In this document: in pieces, positions 17,251 to 26,563 of the stretch
Layout of the letters: the number at the start of each line of letters is the position of its first letter
Numbering within the stretch: position 1 is the first letter of the stretch
DNA from: Oscillospiraceae bacterium
Lineage (GTDB): Bacteria > Bacillota > Clostridia > Oscillospirales > Oscillospiraceae
NCBI GenBank assembly: GCA_020025305.1
Contig: JAHHSG010000012.1
Location: 1 to 64,000, forward strand
Reading direction: 5' to 3'
Length of the DNA stretch: 64,000 nt
Translations under genes and position numbers: made by a program
The notes under the pieces: model-generated
What the model saw: the letters and a program-made list of their open reading frames with translations, nothing else
What the model was told of the DNA's origin: nothing
Databases searched by the model: none

Positions 17251-18588
17251 TCATTTCCTGCGCATCCGACAGATATAAAATCCGTCAGTGCCAAACCGCT
17301 GGGGCCACAGTGTCAAATGCCCCTGACAGGGACCGATGGGCAGCGGCAGCGTAAATTTTTCCAGTGTAAAATCTGTGTGTCGAGATAAGAATTCCTCTGT
17401 CACACCCTCGTTCTCTTCCGGCAGCACCGTACAAGTGGAGTATACCAGCACGCCGCCGGGGCGCACATAAGAAGACGCATTTTCCAAGATTTCCATCTGG
17501 ATTGCGGGAAGCTGCGCCAGCTCCTTGGGATTTTTATAGCGGATATCCGGCTTTTTGCGAATAATGCCTAAGCCGGAGCAGGGCACATCGGTCACCACAA
17601 GATCTGCCGCCTGCTGCCATGCAGCATGGTGCTCCCGGCCATTCGCCAGCGCCGTGCGGACACTGGTGATGCCCAATCGTTCGACTCCGCTTTCAATCAG
17701 CTTCAGCTTATGGGGATGGATATCACAAGAGACAATCTGTCCCTGATCCTTCATATCCATTGCCAACGCAAAAGATTTGCCGCCGGGGGCTGCGCAAACA
17801 TCCAGCACACGATCCCCGGGCTGTGGTGCAGCCACGGTCGAAACCAACCGAGCAGCTGCATCCTGCACCATAAAGCGCCCTTCTGTAAAGGGAAGCAAAC
17901 TCTCCAGATCACCGGTGCCAGCCACCTCAAAGCAGCCGGCCAGCCAGGGATGACGCTCCACAGCGATACCGGACTGCCGCAGTTCTTTTTCCAGATCCTC
18001 CGCTGTCGTCTTTAAGGAGTTGGTCTGGATGGTGGTGGGGACAATCTCATTATTCATCCGCAGATAGTCTTCTGCCTCCTCCGGCCCCAGCAAATCCACC
18101 ATTCGCTCCACCAGCCAGCGGGGATGGCTGTAGCGGATAGAGAGGTAGTCCACCGTAGTCTCCTTGGGCAGGGCGGGCATATCCATCCAATGATCCACAA
18201 ATTTCCGAAGCACTGCATTGACCATACCGGAGGCCTTGCAGCGTCCATGCCGCTTGGTCATCTCCACCGCCTCGTTGACAGCGGCACGGTGGGGGATCTT
18301 ATCCATGAAAAGGATTTGGTAGCCGCCAAGACGCAGAATATTGCGAATCATCGGCTCCAGCTTCTCCGCTTTCTGAGTACAATAGCAGCTGATATAATAG
18401 TCCAGCAGCATCTTATTCTGAATGACGCCGTAGCTCAGCCGCGTCGCCAGCGCCGCGTCTCGGTGGTCCAGCTGATTCCTGGCGATGGTGCGCTTTAAGC
18501 TGCCATCAGACCAAGCGTTGGCACTGTCCACCTGCATGAGTACCTCCAGCGCCGTATCACGAGCCGTGGGGTTTCTCTTCTCTTTCAT
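17251..18588 (-). CDS. rsmB: RsmB, 16S rRNA C967 methyltransferase
   Basis: This 445-residue enzyme joins an N-terminal NusB-like RNA-binding domain (about 1-135) to a SAM methyltransferase. Motif I region VCAAPGGKSF, DVPCSGLG (catalytic Cys region) and VYSTCTV (second Cys) are present. It overlaps fmt by four bases (ATGA) and ends at the rlmN start region. The fmt-rsmB-rlmN order matches Bacillus. Confidence 0.95.
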   Translation of the reverse strand: MKEKRNPTARDTALEVLMQVDSANAWSDGSLKRTIARNQLDHRDAALATRLSYGVIQNKMLLDYYISCYCTQKAEKLEPMIRNILRLGGYQILFMDKIPHRAAVNEAVEMTKRHGRCKASGMVNAVLRKFVDHWMDMPALPKETTVDYLSIRYSHPRWLVERMVDLLGPEEAEDYLRMNNEIVPTTIQTNSLKTTAEDLEKELRQSGIAVERHPWLAGCFEVAGTGDLESLLPFTEGRFMVQDAAARLVSTVAAPQPGDRVLDVCAAPGGKSFALAMDMKDQGQIVSCDIHPHKLKLIESGVERLGITSVRTALANGREHHAAWQQAADLVVTDVPCSGLGIIRKKPDIRYKNPKELAQLPAIQMEILENASSYVRPGGVLVYSTCTVLPEENEGVTEEFLSRHTDFTLEKFTLPLPIGPCQGHLTLWPQRFGTDGFYICRMRRK

Positions 18589-19505
18589 ATGCCCACCTGT
18601 ACGCTGTGGCCGCGGAGATAATCTGCCGCTGCCATCCGCTTGCCGCCTTCGGCCTGCAGCTGGGTAATGCGCAGGGTAAGCCCGTCACCGCAGGCGATTT
18701 CAATTCCCTGCTTGCCGGCGGACACAACAACACCGGGCGTTGCGCTGGTAGCACTTCCCAACTCTGTCTTGAACACCTTTACTTTTTTCCCGCCTACCTC
18801 TGCAGTAGCACAGGGCCACGGGATCAGTCCTCGCACCTGATCATGGATCTGGCGGGCCGAGCGATTCCAATCTATGGGTGAAAGAGCCTTGGAAAGCATG
18901 GGGGCATAGGTGTGCGCCTTGTGATCCTGAGGTGTGCGTAAAGAAGTGCCGTTTTTTAGATTCTCAACTGTTTCCGAAAGAGCCTGAGCACCTAAGGCCG
19001 CCAGACGCTCCGTCAGCTCCAGCGCCGTCTCATCCGGGTCAATCTCCGTTTTTACCGCACAAATTATGTCACCGGCATCCAGTTCTTCAGCCATATACAT
19101 AATGGTAACACCCGTCTCCTGACAGCCATCCAGAATTGCCCAGTTGATGGGTGCCGCACCGCGATACTTCGGCAGCAAGGAGGAATGGACATTGATGGAG
19201 CCGTACTTCGGCGCAGTAAGGATCTCCTCCGGGAGGATCCGGCCATAGGCTGCCACTACAATCAATTCCGGCTGCAGCTCCTGCACCACGGCCAACGCCG
19301 TACCGTCCTTCATCTTCAACGGCTGATAGACGGTCAGATTTTGGCTGAGGGCATATTCTTTGACCGGAGAGCAAGTCATCTTCATGCCACGATTTTTAGG
19401 CTTATCCGGCTGTGTAAAAACACCGCACACCTCGTGCCCATCCTCTACCAGCCGCTTTAGGGATGCCACCGCAAAATCCGGTGTCCCCATAAATAGAATT
19501 CGCAT
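18585..19505 (-). CDS. fmt: Fmt, methionyl-tRNA formyltransferase
   Basis: This 306-residue enzyme formylates initiator Met-tRNA. The start MRILFMGTPDFAV and the folate/catalytic stretch NVHSSLLPKYRGAAPINWAI are diagnostic, followed by a C-terminal OB-like tRNA-binding domain. It starts two bases after def, the enzyme that later removes the formyl group, and uses GAGGAT inside def as ribosome site. Confidence 0.96.
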   Translation of the reverse strand: MRILFMGTPDFAVASLKRLVEDGHEVCGVFTQPDKPKNRGMKMTCSPVKEYALSQNLTVYQPLKMKDGTALAVVQELQPELIVVAAYGRILPEEILTAPKYGSINVHSSLLPKYRGAAPINWAILDGCQETGVTIMYMAEELDAGDIICAVKTEIDPDETALELTERLAALGAQALSETVENLKNGTSLRTPQDHKAHTYAPMLSKALSPIDWNRSARQIHDQVRGLIPWPCATAEVGGKKVKVFKTELGSATSATPGVVVSAGKQGIEIACGDGLTLRITQLQAEGGKRMAAADYLRGHSVQVGI

Positions 19506-19507
19506 GC

Positions 19508-20014
19508 TTATTCATCCTCTTCCATTTCTTCCTGTTGTTGGATATAGGCCTCCAACTCCTCCTCGGTCAGCAGACGATCCACATGCTCTACGAAGAGATG
19601 TCCGTCCAGATGCTCCAGCTCATGGCAGAAGCAGCGGGCGGTCAGACCCTCGTCCTCTACCTCAAAAAAATCACCATTGCGATCCTGGGCACGGACACGC
19701 ACCACATTGGGACGCGTTACAATGCCGAATTTTCCAGGAACACTGAGGCAGCCCTCCAAACCGGTCTGCTCGCCTTCCGCTGAGACAATCTCCGGATTGA
19801 TCAGCTCAATGATCTCATCATCCGCATTCATCACAACGCAGACACGGCGCAAAATGCCCACCTGCGGTGCAGCCAGTCCCACACCATCAGAGTCAATCAG
19901 TGTCTCCTTCATATCATCCAACAGCGTATGAAGCCGTGCATTGAATTCCGTCACCGGGCGGCAAACCTTCTGCAAACATTCGTCACCCTGTACCACAATT
20001 TTTCTCAGTGCCAT
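19508..20014 (-). CDS. def: Def, peptide deformylase
   Basis: This 168-residue iron or zinc enzyme removes the N-formyl group from new proteins. All three motifs are present: GVGLAAPQVG, EGCLSVPG (metal Cys) and HELEHLDG (metal HExxH). The tail is acidic and Glu-rich. It lies between priA and fmt in the conserved order. Confidence 0.96.
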   Translation of the reverse strand: MALRKIVVQGDECLQKVCRPVTEFNARLHTLLDDMKETLIDSDGVGLAAPQVGILRRVCVVMNADDEIIELINPEIVSAEGEQTGLEGCLSVPGKFGIVTRPNVVRVRAQDRNGDFFEVEDEGLTARCFCHELEHLDGHLFVEHVDRLLTEEELEAYIQQQEEMEEDE

Positions 20015-20036
20015 GACTTGTTCCCCCGATCTTTTC

Positions 20037-22466
20037 TCAGTTCATTAAATTACAATCTGTATAAATACTCATCCCTCGATTTTCACGGCGGGATGCAAAC
20101 TCTCTCATGTAGGCTGCAAGCACGTCTCGCAGCGTTTTATCGTTCCGCCCGATGACCGTGATACGGTAACGATAGCGGTTATTCACCTTGACTACCGGCG
20201 CAGGCGCAGGCCCCAGCACTTCCCAATGCAGCGGCACATAGCGCTCCTCTTGAGAAAGACGCCACAGGCTGTCACGTACCTCACTGCAGGCGCGGCGAAC
20301 GCCGCTCTCCTCCGTTCCTGTCACAGTAATGGTAAATTGATCCGCAAAGGGCGGAGCCAAGCGCAGCTTCCGCATACGGATCTCGCTTTCATAAAAGCGC
20401 TCATAGTCCTGTTCTGCGGATGCAAGAATCACGTCGTTTTCCGGGGTATAGGTTTGAATCACTGCTCGTCCTTCCTTTTGCCCGCGTCCGGCCCGACCGA
20501 TCACCTGGGTCAGCAGGGAGAAGGTACGCTCTGAGGCGCGATAGTGATCTACATAGAGGGACAAATCTGCTGCCAGCACACCCACCAGGGTTACATTTTC
20601 AAAATCCAGCCCTTTGGCCACCATCTGGGTACCCAGCAGGATGGGGACTTTTTTCTGCTCGAATTCTTTCAGCAGTTTTTCATGGCCTCCGCCCACTGTG
20701 TCGGCATCCATGCGCAGAATTTCCGTGCCGGGAAACAGCTCCTGCAATTCATCCTCCACCTTTTGTGTGCCAAAGCCGATGTGCTTCATCAGTCCGCCGC
20801 ATTCCGGGCACTCCTCCGACGCCTTCTCTGAGTAGCCACAATAGTGGCACATCAAACGATGGTTGGCAGAGTGGTAGGTGAGATACACACTGCACCGCGG
20901 ACACTGCGGCACATAACCACACTCCGGACACAGCAGCTGTCGGCTGTTCCCCCGGCGGTTGAGGAAGAGGATGCTCTGCTCCCCTGCCTCCAGATTTTTC
21001 GCAAGCTCTTCATAGAGCGCCCCGCTGATCGCCCCCGTATTGCCGCTGCGCAGCTCTTGGCGCATATCCGCCATCACCACGCGGGGCAATTTTTTTTGAT
21101 TGTACCGATGGCGCAGTAAGGACAGCTGATACTCCCCATGGCGGGCAAAATAAGCTGACTCCACGGTCGGCGTGGCGCTGCCCAATAAAAGACGCGCCCC
21201 CTCCTGGGCACAGCGATATTTCGCAATATCCCGGGCGTGATAGCACGGAGCATTCTCTGACTCATAAGAGTTCTCCTGCTCCTCATCCAAAACAATTAAG
21301 CCAATGTTGTCCAGCGGCGCAAAGACAGCCGAACGGGTTCCTACCACAATGTGGACCTCACCGCGCCGAATGCGCTTATATTGATCGTACCGTTCACTCA
21401 TCCTTAGACCGCTGTGGAGCAGAGCGACCTCATCGCCGAAATAGGCGGAAAAACGAGCCATCATTTGGGGTGTCAGCGCAATTTCCGGGACAAGAATCAT
21501 CACCGTCTTTTTTCGCTCCAAAAGGGTCTGTGCCAAGCGGATATAGATCAGTGTCTTCCCGCTGCCGGTGACGCCTTGCAGTAATGTTACGCCGCCTTTT
21601 CCCGTCTCAATCTGAGAGATAATCTCTTCATAGACCTGCTGCTGCTCTTCATTTAGTGTAATAGGTTTTGCCTTTACAGTATACTGTTTTTCGGATATTC
21701 TATACTCTTCCTGCTCCCGTAAGGAGAGAATCCCCAGCTTTTCCAAGCGGCGCAGAGCCGGTCGAGATACACCCGTATAATAGCACAGCTCGTGCACCGG
21801 TGTCTCCCCGTAGCGGCAGAGAAACTCCAACGCATCATACTGACGGGGTGCCTTTCTCTTCCGTTCTTGCGCAACGGCCATCGCCTCTTCACTGGTAACC
21901 GCCAGAGCGGCAAGCAAGACGATCTTGTCCTGCATACGTCGGCTGCTTTCCGTCTTAGAGTCCACGATCCCTTGGCGGCGCAGGCGGGAGAGCACCACGG
22001 TTACGTCTTCACCGAAACTCTTTTGCAGGTCCTGCAGCTCTCGAGGCCCCTCCTGTAAAGAGCGGCAGATGCACGCATCTCTCTTCGAGAGCTCTTCCCA
22101 ATGGACGCCGGGACACAGTTCCCAACTCTGACGGTAGCTATACCACACACCGGCAGGCAAGATGGTGCGAATGGCATCATAGACCGTGCAAAAATAACGC
22201 TGGCGCATCCAAAGTGCCAAACGAATTTGCTTGTGGGACAACACAGGTTCTTCATCCAGCACCTGACGCACCGCTTTGAGCGGCTGATCCGGTACAGACA
22301 TGGTGAGGGACAAGATCACACCTTCGCAGACCCGGTTTCCTCGGCCGAAAGGCACTAAAACCCGACAGCCTTCCGCCGCCGTTAGGTTCTCCGGCAGCAC
22401 ATAGTCGTACGGCCTGTCAATGGCGTAGGTTGCCGCCGAAACGGCGATCTTGGCGATCTGCGGCAT
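20037..22466 (-). CDS. priA: PriA, primosomal replication-restart helicase
   Basis: This 809-residue 3'-5' helicase loads the replisome at stalled forks. It has an N-terminal DNA-binding region, Walker A LLQGVTGSGKT, Walker B VLDEEQE, and the eight-cysteine zinc region inserted in the helicase core (from LLCPECGYVPQCPRC to CPECG). Motif VIGRAGRG is present. The ATG at 22466 follows GGGAGGAA; a GTG two codons upstream is less likely. The coaBC gene that usually sits just upstream in Firmicutes is missing. Confidence 0.95.
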   Translation of the reverse strand: MPQIAKIAVSAATYAIDRPYDYVLPENLTAAEGCRVLVPFGRGNRVCEGVILSLTMSVPDQPLKAVRQVLDEEPVLSHKQIRLALWMRQRYFCTVYDAIRTILPAGVWYSYRQSWELCPGVHWEELSKRDACICRSLQEGPRELQDLQKSFGEDVTVVLSRLRRQGIVDSKTESSRRMQDKIVLLAALAVTSEEAMAVAQERKRKAPRQYDALEFLCRYGETPVHELCYYTGVSRPALRRLEKLGILSLREQEEYRISEKQYTVKAKPITLNEEQQQVYEEIISQIETGKGGVTLLQGVTGSGKTLIYIRLAQTLLERKKTVMILVPEIALTPQMMARFSAYFGDEVALLHSGLRMSERYDQYKRIRRGEVHIVVGTRSAVFAPLDNIGLIVLDEEQENSYESENAPCYHARDIAKYRCAQEGARLLLGSATPTVESAYFARHGEYQLSLLRHRYNQKKLPRVVMADMRQELRSGNTGAISGALYEELAKNLEAGEQSILFLNRRGNSRQLLCPECGYVPQCPRCSVYLTYHSANHRLMCHYCGYSEKASEECPECGGLMKHIGFGTQKVEDELQELFPGTEILRMDADTVGGGHEKLLKEFEQKKVPILLGTQMVAKGLDFENVTLVGVLAADLSLYVDHYRASERTFSLLTQVIGRAGRGQKEGRAVIQTYTPENDVILASAEQDYERFYESEIRMRKLRLAPPFADQFTITVTGTEESGVRRACSEVRDSLWRLSQEERYVPLHWEVLGPAPAPVVKVNNRYRYRITVIGRNDKTLRDVLAAYMREFASRRENRGMSIYTDCNLMN

Positions 22467-22499
22467 TGACACTTCCTCCCTCCACCGTACCGATCGTTT

Positions 22500-22715
22500 T
22501 TACTTCTCCTCGATCGTCGTATCCATGCTATGGGCATCGAATTTACCATCGGCGACCTCTTGAATCGCCATGGTCACGGGCTTTTCCTCAAGATGCCGGC
22601 CATTGTTCTCAGCCTCAACAGAGATCTGTCTGGCTCTGCGGGCCACTACATTCACCATCATATACCGGTTGGGAATGTACTCGGTCAGTTTGTTCATTGC
22701 GGGATACAGCATCAT
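22500..22715 (-). CDS. rpoZ: RpoZ, RNA polymerase omega subunit
   Basis: This 71-residue protein matches omega, which helps assemble RNA polymerase. The stretch NRYMMVNVVARRARQI is the family signature and KPVTMAIQEVADGK the usual second half. Start ATG at 22715 after AGGAAG; an in-frame TTG lies three codons earlier. It follows gmk as in Bacillus yloD-yloH. Confidence 0.92.
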   Translation of the reverse strand: MMLYPAMNKLTEYIPNRYMMVNVVARRARQISVEAENNGRHLEEKPVTMAIQEVADGKFDAHSMDTTIEEK

Positions 22716-22774
22716 AATAATCAACTTCCTATCTGCCTGAAGGCTAAAAATTACTAAATATAATTGGGCGGGAA

Positions 22775-23377
22775 TTACATTCCCTCCACCTCACTGATCC
22801 GATCGGCGGCACGGCAGTGCTCTGCACAAAGAATCGCATCCAGCTCCTCTACCGCTTTTTCTACGGAATCATTGATGACAAAATAATCATAGCTGCAGGC
22901 AGAGTTCATCTCCACCTTCGCCCGCAGCAGGCGCTTTTGTATCTTCTCAGGAGAGTCCGTACCGCGGGCGGTAAGACGTCGCTCCAGCTCCTTCCAGGAA
23001 GGCGGTGCAATAAAGATCCGCACCGTCTCCGGCCGCTTTTCACATACCTGTGTGGCTCCCTGAATCTCAATGTCCAGAATGACATCCTGCCCGCGTTCCA
23101 TGGCCTCATCCACGTAGCGCTTGGGGGTGCCGTAAAAATTTCCTACATACTCGGCATGCTCCAAAAATTCGTCTCTGCTCAACATGGCCCGGAAAGTCTC
23201 AGCGTCAATAAAATGGTAATGCTGACCGTCCATCTCCCCTTTGCGGGGCTGGCGCGTCGTTGCCGACACGGAGAAATAGAGATTACTCCGCTTTTGCATC
23301 AGAGCTTTGAGTACTGTGCTCTTCCCCACTCCGGACGGGCCGGAAATAATAAATGTTTTACCTCTTCTCCGATTCAA
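22775..23377 (-). CDS. gmk: Gmk, guanylate kinase
   Basis: This 200-residue kinase converts GMP to GDP. The P-loop GPSGVGKST lies near the start, and the guanylate-binding SATTRQPRKGEMDGQHYHF stretch and EHAEYVGNFYGTP follow, all typical. The start is a TTG at 23377 after AGAGGTG. It lies three bases after remA. Confidence 0.96.
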   Translation of the reverse strand: MNRRRGKTFIISGPSGVGKSTVLKALMQKRSNLYFSVSATTRQPRKGEMDGQHYHFIDAETFRAMLSRDEFLEHAEYVGNFYGTPKRYVDEAMERGQDVILDIEIQGATQVCEKRPETVRIFIAPPSWKELERRLTARGTDSPEKIQKRLLRAKVEMNSACSYDYFVINDSVEKAVEELDAILCAEHCRAADRISEVEGM

Positions 23378-23380
23378 AGC

Positions 23381-23641
23381 TCACACCTCTTCTACAAAAT
23401 CTTCTGCCTTTAATCCCAAACGGGGAGCCATCTTTTCCGCGGACAGTGCTGACAATACCACATGATCGCTATCCATAATCAGTACAGCGGCCGTCTTACG
23501 GCCATACGTGGCATCAATCAGCATGCCCCTGTCACGGGATTCTTGAATCAAGCGTTTGATCGGCGCCGAATCCGGACTGACAATTGCCAGCAGCCGTTGG
23601 GCGGACACCAGATTACCGAATCCAATGTTGATAAGCTGCAT
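23381..23641 (-). CDS. remA: RemA-like DNA-binding regulator (DUF370)
   Basis: This 86-residue protein is a DUF370/RemA member, with INIGFGNLVSAQRLLAIVSPDSAPIKRL as the family core. In Bacillus subtilis RemA is a DNA-binding activator of matrix and osmoprotection genes. The position yicC-remA-gmk is conserved. Its targets in this organism cannot be told from the sequence. Confidence 0.92.
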   Translation of the reverse strand: MQLINIGFGNLVSAQRLLAIVSPDSAPIKRLIQESRDRGMLIDATYGRKTAAVLIMDSDHVVLSALSAEKMAPRLGLKAEDFVEEV

Positions 23642-23652
23642 CTTCCGCCCTC

Positions 23653-24531
23653 CTATTCAATATTCTGTACCTGCTCGCGGATTTTCTCTACCTCGGCCTT
23701 CATACTCACCACGTCCTGTGTGATGGCAAGGTCGTTGCACTTAGAGCCAATGGTGTTGCACTCGCGGTTGACCTCCTGAATCAGGAAGTCCAACTTGCGT
23801 CCCACAGGCTGCGTACTATCCAACATGGTACGCAGCTGTGCAATATGACTGCGCAGACGTACCGTCTCCTCATCCACAGCGACTTTATCTGCGAAAATCG
23901 CCGCCTCCGTAAGAATACGGCTCTCGTCGATGGTGGTGGACTGCAGTACCTCAGCCATCTTGGTCTCCAGCCGAGTGCGGTACTCTGCTACCGTCTGCGG
24001 TGAGCGCTCTTCCACCTTGCCCACCGTGGCCTCAATCGTATTGATCCGGCAGCCGATATCTTCTGCCATCCGCTGCCCTTCTACGCTGCGCATTTCATTA
24101 TAGGCACAAAGGGCCTTGTCTAATACCTGACAAATTTCGGTGGAGACGGACTCCACATCCTCCTCCGCCTTAGTCACGCTCAGTACTTCCTGAAATCGTG
24201 CCAAATCCATCACTGTCACATGGCCGTCCAGCCCCAGCATCTCCTGCAAATGAGTAAGTGCATCATAATAGCTGCGGGCCAAAGGTTCATTCACCGTCAC
24301 AACGGAGACGTCTGCCATGGAGGCATCAATGCTCACAAATACATCCACCTTGCCGCGGGACACAGCCTTTTGTACCCGCTTCTTAATGGCATCCTCTGCA
24401 AAATAGTAGCTGCGCGGTATCTTGATATTACAGTCCAAATAACGGTTATTTACGGAACGTACCTCAACCGTAATGTCTCTCCCATTCAGGTTCTCACTTG
24501 CCCGCCCGTATCCCGTCATACTCTTTACCAC
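23653..24531 (-). CDS. yicC: YicC family endoribonuclease/adaptor
   Basis: This 292-residue protein starts with the highly conserved MVKSMTGYGRA and ends with the paired family motif VNRECNTIGSKCNDLAI. YicC proteins are linked to RNA cleavage or turnover (Escherichia coli YicC acts on sRNA RyhB; Bacillus YloC is an endoribonuclease). The start is GTG at 24531 after AAAGGGG. It opens the conserved block running to rsgA. Confidence 0.93.
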   Translation of the reverse strand: MVKSMTGYGRASENLNGRDITVEVRSVNNRYLDCNIKIPRSYYFAEDAIKKRVQKAVSRGKVDVFVSIDASMADVSVVTVNEPLARSYYDALTHLQEMLGLDGHVTVMDLARFQEVLSVTKAEEDVESVSTEICQVLDKALCAYNEMRSVEGQRMAEDIGCRINTIEATVGKVEERSPQTVAEYRTRLETKMAEVLQSTTIDESRILTEAAIFADKVAVDEETVRLRSHIAQLRTMLDSTQPVGRKLDFLIQEVNRECNTIGSKCNDLAITQDVVSMKAEVEKIREQVQNIE

Positions 24532-24563
24532 AGTGGTTGTCCCCTTTCTCTATTTCACCATAA

Positions 24564-25229
24564 TCAGCAGCACCAGACATAACCGCCGCCGCCCAGCAGA
24601 TTGCAGCACATCCATGTGGTGCAGCAGCGTATACAGTTGGGGTCGCAGCTTGCAGTATGGATGTTGCTGTAGCCCTCGGGACGGTATGTTCCTGAGCGGC
24701 CCTCCACCATATCCAACGCACGGAGATATTCAGGGTTATTCGGTTCCAGCTGTACCGCCGTTTGAATATAGCGTCTCGCCTCGTCCATCCAGCCGCGCCG
24801 ATAGCATACGGATCCCTTTAGAAAGTTCCACTCCGCCCCGTGATTACTGCTGGCGTTGAGCAGCTCCTCAGCCAAATTTAAATTCCCCTGCTGGATGGCC
24901 ATACGCACCCGTAAAAATTCCTGATTGCCTGCATAACCATAATTGGCATAGCCGCCGGTGCCATACCCCGCCCCATAGCCAGAACCATAACCATAACTTG
25001 AGGCATTTCCCGAGGCAGGACGACCACCCGAAGTGTGCCCGCGGCGCTGCTCCTGAATGGTCTCGTAAGCTTCGTTGATTTCCTTCATCCGCTCCTGCGC
25101 CAAATCAGCCAGCGGATTATCATGATAATTATCCGGATGGTATTTCCGCGCTAACTGTCGATATGCTTTTTTGATCTCCTCGTCACTTGCGGTACTGGAG
25201 ACACCCAATACCTGATAAGGATCGCTCAT
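24564..25229 (-). CDS. J-domain protein with Gly/Tyr-rich linker and Cys-rich tail
   Basis: This 221-residue protein has an N-terminal J domain (about 4-65; HPD at 31-33), so it should stimulate a DnaK-type chaperone. A Gly/Tyr/Ala-rich linker follows (about 75-105), then two or more TPR-like helices (LAEELLNASS..., ARRYIQTAVQLEPNNPEYLRAL), and a Cys-rich end (CDPNCIRCCTTWMCC...). No zinc-finger domain of true DnaJ is present. The ATG at 25229 follows AGGAGC. The first 47 bases overlap the end of the DUF5685 gene, suggesting coupling. Confidence 0.88.
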   Translation of the reverse strand: MSDPYQVLGVSSTASDEEIKKAYRQLARKYHPDNYHDNPLADLAQERMKEINEAYETIQEQRRGHTSGGRPASGNASSYGYGSGYGAGYGTGGYANYGYAGNQEFLRVRMAIQQGNLNLAEELLNASSNHGAEWNFLKGSVCYRRGWMDEARRYIQTAVQLEPNNPEYLRALDMVEGRSGTYRPEGYSNIHTASCDPNCIRCCTTWMCCNLLGGGGYVWCC

Positions 25230-26133
25230 ATTTTTGCTCCTGCCTTTCGTGTAGGGTTGCTCTGTTCTCTCTTTTTTCTCTCTGGTGAAAGGTGCCGTCC
25301 AAAACGGCTCGCCCCACTCCATACATTCCCTCATAGACAATGCTGCGGATAATCGGCGTCCAACAGCCGAAATCCGCCAATTCAAAGGCCGCTGCCATCT
25401 GCTCAATGGATCGATCCATTGTTTCTGCCAATGCTTCCCGACTCTCCGGGGTCAGCACACCCTGACAATGGGTAAATCGCAGAGCCAGCGGATTATAGCT
25501 GCCGCTGCGCAGGTCTTTCTTCAGATCATCTGCTGCATCTGTGAGATAGATCCAACGACCCAAATGGTAAAACATCTGCCGCAAAACCCGGCGCCGCGTG
25601 GCATCCTCCACCACCTCCGCCGCCCCGGATAAGAGGAGAGCAAAGGTATCAGCCGGTCGATCGATGGAGGCGCACTCGCTTCGTTCCAACGCATCTAAGG
25701 CCTGAAGCTGCTCACGGGTATTTTGGTCAAACGCCGGCTGAGCAAGCCGTGCTTTTTGATAGGCACGGCGCAGGAAAAGGGATGCCGCTTTATATTTCAG
25801 CCCACTCCAAAAGCCGTGGTCTGCCACACCGTCTTGCAGCTGCCACCACATTAGAATCACACTCATATCTGCCGCCGTGTCCAATGCCGCGGTCGGCTTA
25901 CCGCACGTGCGCTTTTGAATGGGATGGGCAATACAGCGTCTTTGACAACTGCTGCATGCTTTGCCATCACTGAGCAAAATGGCCAAAAAGGTGAGATCAT
26001 AATTGAGGATCATCCGGGCCGCTGCTCCGTACCGGCGATGCAGCGTGTGGCATAAGCCGCAGTAAGCGGAGGAAAACAGTTCCTGCTCCTCTTGCGTCAG
26101 TCGGCCTGGCGACGGTCGTACATATCCAAACAT
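25183..26133 (-). CDS. DUF5685 family protein
   Basis: This 316-residue protein starts MFGYVRPS and has CGLCHTL and CSSCQRRC cysteine pairs in the first 80 residues, as in the DUF5685 family; the rest is largely helical. The paired cysteines suggest a bound metal, but no function is known to me. Its ATG shares one base with the RseC-like gene stop, and its end overlaps the J-domain gene by 47 bases. Co-occurrence with the J-domain gene hints at a joint role. Confidence 0.85.
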   Translation of the reverse strand: MFGYVRPSPGRLTQEEQELFSSAYCGLCHTLHRRYGAAARMILNYDLTFLAILLSDGKACSSCQRRCIAHPIQKRTCGKPTAALDTAADMSVILMWWQLQDGVADHGFWSGLKYKAASLFLRRAYQKARLAQPAFDQNTREQLQALDALERSECASIDRPADTFALLLSGAAEVVEDATRRRVLRQMFYHLGRWIYLTDAADDLKKDLRSGSYNPLALRFTHCQGVLTPESREALAETMDRSIEQMAAAFELADFGCWTPIIRSIVYEGMYGVGRAVLDGTFHQREKRENRATLHERQEQKYERSLSGIGCLQYRK

Positions 26134-26537
26134 CAGAACAGTCGTAATATGGTATAGGTCAGTGCGCCGCTGCGCCGTGCATAGCGATCCACCAGCACAC
26201 AGGGAATCATGGACAGCGCCGCCGCGCCGATAGCAATGGCATAGCGCACTCCCTCGGTTAGTCCCTCCGTGGTGAAATAGCCCACCAGAAAGAGAATCAC
26301 CGGGAGAATATATACCAGCGCCACAACGCCCAATAGTTTCTGGGTGCTGCTCTCCACGACCACCTTTTCGCCCGGCTTTGCATCTACAGGATTCTTTGCC
26401 GTGGCAAAGATGGCGGCACCTGTCATACCACAGCCGGCACACTCCTCGCAATCATGCCCGCAGGCTGTCTTGCGGGGAACAGAGATCCTGGCAAGACCGC
26501 CGCCCAAGTTTTCTTCTACAGTCGCAATCTGCGTCAT
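26133..26537 (-). CDS. SoxR-reducing / RseC family membrane protein
   Basis: This 134-residue protein has an N-terminal cysteine motif (CGHDCEECAGCG, about residues 25-36) followed by two membrane segments (about 72-90 and 100-118), the RseC/MucC layout. In proteobacteria the family works with the Rnf complex or the envelope stress system. Here it may be a redox partner at the membrane, but this is inference. Confidence 0.85.
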   Translation of the reverse strand: MTQIATVEENLGGGLARISVPRKTACGHDCEECAGCGMTGAAIFATAKNPVDAKPGEKVVVESSTQKLLGVVALVYILPVILFLVGYFTTEGLTEGVRYAIAIGAAALSMIPCVLVDRYARRSGALTYTILRLF

Positions 26538-26563
26538 TTTGTATTCCTTTCGCTTGCGTCTCC

